Origin: Patiria pectinifera | Taxonomy: Eukaryota > Echinodermata > Asteroidea > Valvatida > Asterinidae | Reading direction: 5' to 3' | DNA: 64,000 bases | Assembly (NCBI GenBank): GCA_029964075.1 | Contig: CM057148.1 | Location: forward strand, 31,737,916 to 31,801,915 | Translations under genes and position numbers: made by a program | The notes under the pieces: generated by a model | What the model was told of the DNA's origin: nothing | Seen by the model: only the letters and a program-made list of their open reading frames with translations | The model's database searches: none | Shown here: piece by piece, positions 56,991 to 64,000 of the stretch | Numbering within the stretch: position 1 is the first letter of the stretch | Layout: each line of letters begins with the position of its first letter

Positions 56991-57664
56991 CCATTCCCCT
57001 CTTTGACAATCAGGTAGAATCTATCCCGGTGCTGGTGTTCCCAACGTTGGTACGACTTACTGTCAAATTTACCGAAAGTCATCTTTTCCCGATTGCGCTC
57101 ATCATGTCTGGTTGTACTTGTTAAGTCTTTTACAGAAAACCAATCTACCTTTTCAACGTCGTGGCTCGTATATTTAACTTTATATCTTGCCTGAAGCAAA
57201 TTCCTTTCGACAACAGTCCCTCTTAAAGTCCATGACTTTTTGGGCATTTTCTTTGGATATTTCACCCTGACAAGTACAACATCATTTATTGCGTACACGG
57301 AGGGCGGGTTTTGTTTTAGCCCTCGGTGAATCGTTCTGTTGTTACAACGTGCGTTAGCCTCTCTCACCGACCTTTCAGTTTTCAACCGTGCCTTCTCTCG
57401 TTCGACTAGTTCGGGCTCTGTGGCACAGCCGAAATCATGTCGTCGGTCAGTTCCTATTGTAATCGGGTCCCGCCTTCCAAGTTTACGATTCATCTGATTG
57501 TTCTTCCGGCCATAATAGACTTGGAAAGCCGAACGGTACCGGAGTTCTTCTCTGGCGCCATTATTCATGGCATGACAGTACTGTGGCAGAGCAGCAGCCC
57601 AGTTTGTGGCTGTCTTCTTTGTGATCAAATCGAACATATTTTTTTGCGTAGTGTTCGGTGACAT
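56987..57664 (-). pseudogene. Ginger-type integrase C-terminal part
   Basis: Open stretch continuing the integrase in the next frame: NWAAALPQYCHAMNNGAREE and RYRSAFQVYYGRKNN, the usual region after the DDE core. Then VYAINDVVLVRVKYPKK, TLRGTVVERNLLQARYKVKY and DVEKVDWFSVKDLTS, a chromatin- or DNA-binding-like beta module comparable to the GPY/F region of Gypsy integrases. It ends at TGA after GGGGAATGG. One more G in that run would keep the frame into the OTU segment. Confidence 0.8.
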
Positions 57665-58253
57665 CGTTCGATCTTCCCCTGTGTTTGTGGATGATACGGA
57701 CCACTTCGGATAATCTTGACGTTCAACTGCTGCATCAATCTCTTTACCGCCCCGTCGAATTCCTTCCCCCGGTCATGTTGGATCACACGGGGTGAACCAT
57801 GCTCTTGGTATATTTTCTTGAGATGGTAAGCAATTTCTTTGCTCCTCTTCGAGGTAAGCGGTCGGGCCCACACAAACCGACTGAAAACATCCATGACGGT
57901 GAGGATGTACCGATATTTCTTTCTTTTGTGATAGATGGCGTCTGCACCCATGGAGATAAGATCTACTTGGTGTCTGACATGGGGCCCTCGGGCAGTTATT
58001 GGCCGGAGTATAGGCCGGTTGGTGAAACGGGTTTGCGCTCTTTGGTAAATTTCAGTCTTTTCTAACTCATGTCGAATTCTGTTCTCGCTGAGTGTAACAT
58101 AATCATCCTTCAAAAGATGATGCAATTTCCGACTACCATAGCCTTTGGTTTGCAGGAATGCCTTCTTGACACGCTTAGCCACTTCTCCAACTCTCATAAC
58201 CAGCTTCCCATCATAATTCAACTGCCCGTTCTGTATGCTGTACTTCCCGCCAG
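57637..58253 (-). pseudogene. Ginger-type integrase catalytic core (transposase), exon 2 start
   Basis: The acceptor TTTATTACAG opens AGGKYSIQNGQLNYDGKLVM. A helical region (YGSRKLHHLLKDDYVTLSEN) precedes the catalytic core: VRHQVDLISMG (first Asp), VIQHDRGKEFDGAVKRLM (second Asp) and YHPQTQGKIERCHRTLRKK (Glu), a DD34E spacing. The fold and motifs are closest to Ty3/Gypsy integrases and to Ginger transposases, from which vertebrate KRBA2 is thought to derive. The frame breaks at a run of seven A (57639-57645): eight A, or a -1 slip, gives the continuing frame. Confidence 0.88.
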
Positions 58254-60235
58254 CTGTAATAAACATACAATTGTATAAATTAAGAATAGAAAGTTGCAAT
58301 TATTATTGGAACATCCATTGCGTCTTGAGTTTAGTTTGTTTAGTTTATTGTTAATTCCAATAGCCTATTGTTATCACTAATGCACCTTCAGTTGTTTCCC
58401 CCACTCCTCTCCCCCCCCCCCTCCCCACACCCCGTCATTTATTCCGGTCAATTTACAATGACACATCAGGCCATGACCTATAGGTAATTGCAAAGGAATT
58501 TAACACTTTTTAACAAACCGTATACATAGTTTTTAATCCGATAACGTGAGATTTGACTTTATTCACTTTAATGTTCCAACACCCCTATGTTCCGAAATCC
58601 CTATGTTCTGACAACTAAACCGATGTTCAAACACCCCTATGTTCCGCGACTTGTATGTTCCGACATTATTCTTACCCATATCCCTATCCCTAAACCTAAC
58701 CCTAACCCTCACCGGGAGTATCCATAATCTTATGTGCAGGTTGTCGGAATATAGGGGTGTCGCAACATAGGTTAAGTAGTAGGAACATATTGGTGTCAGA
58801 ACATAGGAATGTCGTAACAACGGTTGAGTTGTCGGAACAAAAGGGTGTCGGAAGATAGAGCAGTCACGCTCCTCCACCTTGTACGCTGTACGCAAAATTG
58901 ACAAAATACAGGCAACACATTTGCGCGGACGCCCATGAAAGTGTCCATGAAATGAATTTTTCTTAGGAACATAATTACCTTGTGCAACTTTCTAATGACC
59001 TGTTGAATTTATGAAAACAATTTTATATCCCTTTTTAATTAATTTATTCAAAAGTTGCGTTCTTTAAACATTAAGACTTGTACGTGCTTTTCTTGACAAC
59101 TGAGGGCGCTTTTGCTGTGAAATCACTTCAGGGAGACACTACTTATTTTAGTTTTTTTCTGTTCAAATGTGAACCCCAAAATGTGCTCGTTAAAAACATT
59201 TGTGAGAAAGGTTTGCTCTTTGGCTTACTGCCAGATAATGACACAACAGCGAATCACCAAAGAAAAGAAAATCGACAACTGCAAAGTACATGTATCACAG
59301 ATTCGTGTTACGTTTTGTGCTGAAATAGACGTTTCTGCCTTAATTGACATCATACTTTTGCTCATTAACATGGAAGTTTGCATAAGCCTAAAAAACAAAA
59401 TAGCAAAAAAGTACCCTTGTAAATGAAAAACAAAAATCAAAAATAACAATAAATGGGACAACCATATACATTATTTTCTTGAGGGTTAGGGTGTGGCTCA
59501 TTACTGATATCGTCATTGGCAATTTAAATTAAAATAAAATTGACAGGTTTTTTATAATCTCCCTCTTAAAGAAGTCGTCATGTGTTTCACAAAATCCCAT
59601 CCGAAACAATGTCTTTACTATGCCTCCGGTCTGGTAAATTTGGGGTCTCTATGTTCTTACCAAAATTCAAGTGACAGCAGAGCAAATGGGATATTTTAAA
59701 TAGGGACAACACCATACTTCTAATACATTGTACTGTAACTTACAAAATGATGAAGGGAAATTAAAATTGACTCATTATAATAACTACTAATTTTTCCCTC
59801 AATTTATGGACATTCCCTTTCCTCCCTTGTTTTCTGGGACAATTGTCTCGATGTTATCCGTGTCCCACATGATTGTTTTATATAGCTTTATCGACATAAA
59901 TGTGCCATTTCTTACTCATCAACACCGAGGGTTGGCAAGACTACTTCATGATATCTTGGAGAAAAGGTGCAAAACTTAAGGGTATAAGTGACAATCTCCA
60001 TGAATGTCTTTGGTGGGACATGTGGGAGACAGATGGGGAAATAATATTGATAGGTGCATAATAAGAGCTTCTCTTTCTATTTATATTATCAAGGAGTGAC
60101 CCTCATGAAAATACAGCACCGACAAATCTAGGGCTAATCCTTATTCCCTGGGGTGTTTATAAAATTATGTTTTTAACATTTTAAGATTCAGGACTGTTCT
60201 AATAAGTTTAAGAAATAGGCCTATATAATATATAC
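58254..60235 (-). other. Intron of the transposon gene
   Basis: About 2 kb between the donor at 60235 and the acceptor at 58254. It has a minisatellite-like stretch at 58567-58855 built on variants of ACACCCCTATGTTCCGA in both orientations, and CTAACCCTAACCC at 58695. No other exon recognised. Confidence 0.6.
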
Positions 60236-60443
60236 CTCGATAGAACTTAACAATCGCTGCTTTCTCTTCCGGTGTTCTTTGATCGATGGGTACTTCATAG
60301 TTCCCTTCCACCATTTTTTTTATGGTCGTATACTGAAGATCAGAGAGTGGTCGTTTTCCGTGTCCATCGCAGTTCATTATTGCCAAAGTGACAGCAAATA
60401 TGGCAAAAACGACACCTCGGCAACACATGCTTGACAGTGCCAT
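60236..60443 (-). CDS. First exon of the Ginger-type transposon gene
   Basis: ATG at 60443-60441 opens MALSSMCCRGVVFAIFAVTL, a hydrophobic start that resembles a signal peptide and is odd for a transposase. It continues GKRPLSDLQYTTIKKMVEGN and TPEEKAAIVKFYR and ends after one base of a codon at G|GTATAT. This joins in frame with the acceptor at 58253, giving FYR followed by AGGKYS. The intron is about 2.0 kb. The true initiator may lie elsewhere if a 5' exon is missing. Confidence 0.65.
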
Positions 60444-61666
60444 TTTGATTCGTAAACTCAGGTCTAATAACACAACACATACGAGTGGCGAGGCAAGTGT
60501 ATAGCAAAACTACCATCTGAAATGATCGTGTAACTTGAGCTGTCACAAAAGATACAATGTAACAAGTTTAACCATTCTTTGGGATTTATGCGGCAATCGT
60601 GCGATCAAGCTCCATGAGTTGCTTGTCGACCCAAGTCGATTTTTTTCCTTACAGATATGAAAAGGGCACAGTCGCAGGATTACAGGTCATTTAGTGGGGG
60701 GACGGTGGGGGAATTGGTGGTGGGGGGTCGGAGCTTGTGCCATATTTTCAACGGGGAGCGCTAATAAAATCCTACAACCACTATACTACTGTACCGTACA
60801 AATGCCCCGGCCTTCGTTTTAAGGGGGGGGGGGCACCGTTCGCATGTGACATCATTTGTTATTTGTCCACCCACTGACTTCAGTTTTTGAATCCATACAG
60901 TTTGCAGTCCAAACGTCACGAGCCTGCCGCACCCTTGAGGCCAACACCGGCGCAGATCCGGGACCCCCAGCTGTGTCCCCCCAAAAAATTGTCATATAAA
61001 AATTCCTTAAAAAATGCGAAACCACCCCCTCCGCTGTGACACCCCCCAAAAATCATACTGGTATAATGTCCGCCTGTTCAAAATACCGATGGAGGCAGCT
61101 TAGATAGGGGGTATTTGTACACCATTCTGTAATCCACTGTTAATAATCATCGAATTTGAACAGCGCCCCCTATTGAAATATGGTAAACCCCCCCCCCCCC
61201 AAGTTTTTGATTTTACGGTGGTCAAGTGTCCGGAGAAAAAACTATGTACATTTTCAGATATTTTGTGCTGATGAAACACTCCCCCGGCGAAAATTCCTGG
61301 ATCCGCCCCTGCAACAGTAGCAGAAATCTGTGCCTGTGACTGGGGGATGGGGGATAGCTAAAAGAAAATATCGCGGCCGTGAAATACAAAGGGGGGGGGG
61401 GACTTGCTGGAGACAATATGACACCGGGGGTGCTGTTCATAATACAGATGTTTCAGCGCATTTCAAGCTTTTTGGACTCTTTCTCCCTTTCTCAGTACTA
61501 TTTAATACATTTCGGCGATTGGAAAGTTTGCAATATACCTCAAAAGCTGCCTTTTTATTATTTAAATACGAAATAATGGGGTTGGGGTGATCCAATAGCC
61601 CAGATCCCCCTCCCCGGTCAAAAAGTGGGGCTGGATATAGGACATAAAATAAACATTTGTGTTCTC

Positions 61667-61934
61667 CTTTTCCCCATACTGATACATTATCGGTTGAGTT
61701 TTGATACATTATCGGTTGATACATTATCCGTTCCGTGGTGATACATTATCGGATACAATTATTTTGTAGATACAGTATCCGTCGACACGTGATACATTAT
61801 CGGATACAAATTTTACTACACCATCAGTCAATTTTTGATACATTATCGGTTAGTGATACAATATCGGTCAATTTGTGATACATTATCGGTTGGTGATACA
61901 TTATCCGTTGGTTACTACATTATCAGTTGTAACA
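61667..61934 (-). repeat. Right terminal inverted repeat of the Ginger-type element
   Basis: Inverse of the left repeat, with only a few mismatches over about 268 bp. It ends GTTGTAACA followed by ACCTT. Confidence 0.92.
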
Positions 61935-61939
61935 ACCTT

Positions 61940-62192
61940 CGCTCTCCACTGTCTTGGAATTGGTCCAGATCACCCAGCTGAACAAAAAATGGGGTCATTG
62001 TTTGTGTTTGGTTTATTTTTTTTGGGGGGGGGGGACGGGGGGGGCTGTCTGTTGGGTTTAACATAATGAATAAAAAAAAAAAAATCACATAGCAAACCGT
62101 GCCGTGCTATCATTTTTTTAAATATTAATTTTTCAATCTTGATAGTTTAACAAACCGAAGTCTTACAATACCTTGTGCCTGCATGATTAATG
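61940..62192. other. Spacer between transposon and integrase-core gene
   Basis: Contains a G10 run followed by more G-rich sequence near 62024-62044 and an A-rich run. No gene recognised. Confidence 0.4.
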
Positions 62193-63510
62193 TTATATTT
62201 GTCGCAGTATTGTTGTCCTAAGGAAATGATATAGATGGAGTCCTTGGTCGGCATTACTTGGCTTATCAATACCTGCTTCATTCATCAGAAGAGTGCACAG
62301 ATTAAACACATCCTCGTCACATGGAAATCGGCTTTCAAATTGACACTCGGTTTCACATACTTCTACTTCATCATGTTGCACAGGAACAAGATAATCTTGC
62401 TTTCCATACAGTTGGGGCACCGTGTACATCGCCATAGGTCGACCGAATGGACCATGTCGATTTCTTGATGAAGCTATTCTGTGACAGTTCCACTCCTTCA
62501 CGGTAGTGTCAATATCATCCTGTATGAGCAAATAAGATTTATTATTCAGGTATTTTAATTGTTGTTCACAAAGGCTGAAAGTGAAACGGCTTTCCCAGAA
62601 AAAGGATTTTACATTGGGACTTGTGCAACTACAAACTATTTCATAACGCCCACATATGTAATCATTTACCTGGATTAGATTCATGAAGCACAACTGTATT
62701 AAAGATGTATCCAGAAAATCACCACTGAAATGACCATCATCTTTCAGTTCTTCAAATAAATTCATCCAGTACTGTGTGCAGTGTTTCCGAAACACACTCT
62801 ACCAACATTCGATGCGCTGATTGTGCCGACTGGTACCTTGAAGAAAACTCCCGTCTCCTGCAAACGCATCTTGGAAATTGGTACTCATGAAGTGTTGCAT
62901 TTGTCGAACTGTACCATTTTCAGTTCCTAAGTCTGCCCGAATTACTCTTGGACATCCCATTTTGGCCCGTACTGTTCTCACGTAATAACCAGCAATGACA
63001 CTAGGATCGCTATTTGTTACGTAAGCTTCTACCCAAAGCACATTCCTGGAAAACCCGTCAATGCAGCCATTTATACAAATGCCATAGGGTTTTAGTTTAT
63101 CATACGAGTCCAAGTGCCACAGGAAATTGGGACCGCTTACGTGATATCTGCGTCTCTGAAGCCGTCTCCTTGCCCTTTGTTGAACGCCTTCGGGGTCAAG
63201 TATTCCTAACAGATGGCGCACTGTTTCTCTATCAATATTGATACCAGTCTGAACGCATCGCAAGTGCATCCATCTATAGCCATGCAGTTGCCCGGATATT
63301 TGCAACTCTCCTTCAATAAAGCTGGCGACCTCTACAATATCGGTGTAATTTTTTTCGCCGGAAAAGACCTAGAGCTCGCAGTTTCCGGTTAAGATGCCGT
63401 TTGCTGATAATAATATTGTTGTTTGCGAGAAGTGATGCAATTATTTCGTCGTAATTAAGGCCTAAATTGAAGTAATAACGAATTAGTTGGTTGCTCTCTG
63501 CTACCGGCAT
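62193..63510 (-). pseudogene. Integrase-core (DDE) gene of a solitary family, disrupted
   Basis: Reads MPVAESNQLIRYYFNLGLNY, a helix-turn-helix-like start, then HGYRWMHLRCVQTGINIDRE, the core NFLWHLDSYDKLKPYG (Asp), CPRVIRADLGTENGTVRQMQ (Asp) and TSRHNQRIECW (Glu, spacing about 40). The tail has FLDTSLIQLCFM, KEWNCHRIASSRNRHGPFGR and MYTVPQLYGKQDYLVPV. The order matches a protein family found in many fish, cnidarians and deuterostomes and annotated only as integrase core domain. An intron lies at 62520-62669 (CAG|GTAAAT to CATACAG|G). Lesions: one base too many in the A7 run at 63349-63355, and TAG at 62799-62801 where relatives have tryptophan. Length (about 390 codons) is near complete. Not related to the neighbouring Ginger integrase beyond the fold. 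Confidence 0.82.
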
Positions 63511-63587
63511 GGCTATACTTTCATCACAAACAAAAGCGCCCTCATGATGCCCACCGCAGCTATATAACAGACTTTAAAAAAAAATAA

Positions 63588-64000
63588 AAATTGCCAAACA
63601 TATACTTCCAGAAAACAAGACTCAGGAAACATATACTTGCAAAAAACAAGACTGTTACTAAAAATAGACTTCAAAGAAACAAGACTCCCGAAGCATACTT
63701 GCAAAAAACAAGATTTGCCAAACATATACTTCCAAAAAACAAGACTCGCCAAACATATACTTGCAAAAAACAAGACTGTTACTAAAAATAGACTTCACAA
63801 AAACCAGACTCGCAAAACATACTTGCAAAAAACAAGACTCGGGAAACATATACTTGCAAAAAACAAGACTGTTACTAAAAATAGACTTCACAAAAACAAG
63901 ACTCGCGAACCCTACTTACAAAAAAAACAGACTCGGGAAACATATACTTGCAAAAAACAAGACTGTTACTAATAATAGACTTCACAAAAACAAGACTCGC
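63588..64000. repeat. 93-bp satellite array, third block, inverted orientation
   Basis: The same three-part 93-bp unit as at 36-38 kb but on the opposite strand (ACAAGACTGTTACTAAAAATAG, AAACATACTTGCAAAAAACAA). Units near 63590-63720 are irregular, as at an array edge. It runs off the window end. Confidence 0.92.

Larger units (their letters stand above)
49403..61934 (-). mobile_element. Complete 12.5-kb Ginger-type DNA transposon with OTU and F-box cargo
   Basis: Ends TGTTACAACTGATAATG and its inverse, with near-identical terminal repeats of about 268 bp and ACCTT on both sides (49398-49402, 61935-61939): an exact 5-bp target duplication. Each terminal repeat holds more than ten copies of CCGATAATGTATCA or close variants. 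The only clear gene is on the minus strand (exons 60443-60236 and 58253-55431). TGTNR-type ends, 4-5-bp duplications and a Gypsy-like integrase as transposase are features of the Ginger1 group (from memory of that family). A 2.2-kb relative (50736-52944) is nested inside, so the original insertion was about 10.3 kb. Confidence 0.93.

Noticed and set aside
58690-58712. CTAACCCTAACCC as a telomere remnant
   Set aside because: Only about two units, within a minisatellite; too short to argue for an interstitial telomere.

Overview
This window looks like an intron-rich, repeat-packed piece of a metazoan nuclear genome. Spliced genes use GT..AG introns, there are tRNA-derived SINEs, Gypsy-type and LINE remnants and many non-autonomous DNA transposons, and there is no bacterial-type operon structure. 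The repeat style and the expanded gene families (G2E3-like HECT ligases, solitary integrase-core genes, Ginger transposons) suggest a marine invertebrate, perhaps a deuterostome such as an echinoderm, hemichordate or amphioxus. I cannot name the species.

Layout: 1-1.3 kb holds a broken gag-protease segment of an LTR element (minus strand). 3.4-7.3 kb is a long inverted-repeat element with a small hAT-like MITE inside it. 7.66-26.8 kb carries exons of an unrecognised multi-pass membrane protein gene (+). It includes one duplicated exon in the same phase and an 11.3-kb intron full of transposons: a MITE family with 4-bp target duplications, a SINE, a 4-kb palindrome and others. 23.1-26.1 kb is another long palindrome, interrupted by a hAT-like element with a perfect 8-bp target duplication. 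28.3-33.2 kb is a decayed Gypsy-type LTR retrotransposon (minus) with one 159-bp LTR. 34.5-35.9 kb is a LINE reverse-transcriptase remnant. 35.9-37.9 kb is a 93-bp satellite, which returns in the opposite orientation at 63.6-64 kb.

38.7-47.4 kb is a multi-exon HECT-type E3 ubiquitin ligase gene or pseudogene (+). It shows a SAM-like start, a UIM and a HECT domain with its cysteine, but has an in-frame stop and two frame breaks. Its last exon and 3' flank are repeated in tandem to about 48.84 kb.

49,403-61,934 is the highlight: one complete 12.5-kb DNA transposon with about 268-bp terminal inverted repeats and a perfect 5-bp target duplication (ACCTT). It encodes a two-exon Ginger-type integrase/transposase followed by an OTU cysteine-protease domain, a 14-residue acidic repeat tract and a probable F-box. 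A 2.2-kb internally deleted relative of the same element is inserted inside it with its own 5-bp duplication (GGGCT).

62.2-63.5 kb is a second, unrelated integrase-core gene (minus) with one frameshift and one nonsense codon. Several coding breaks sit at homopolymers where one base would restore the frame, so true decay and assembly error both need to be considered.
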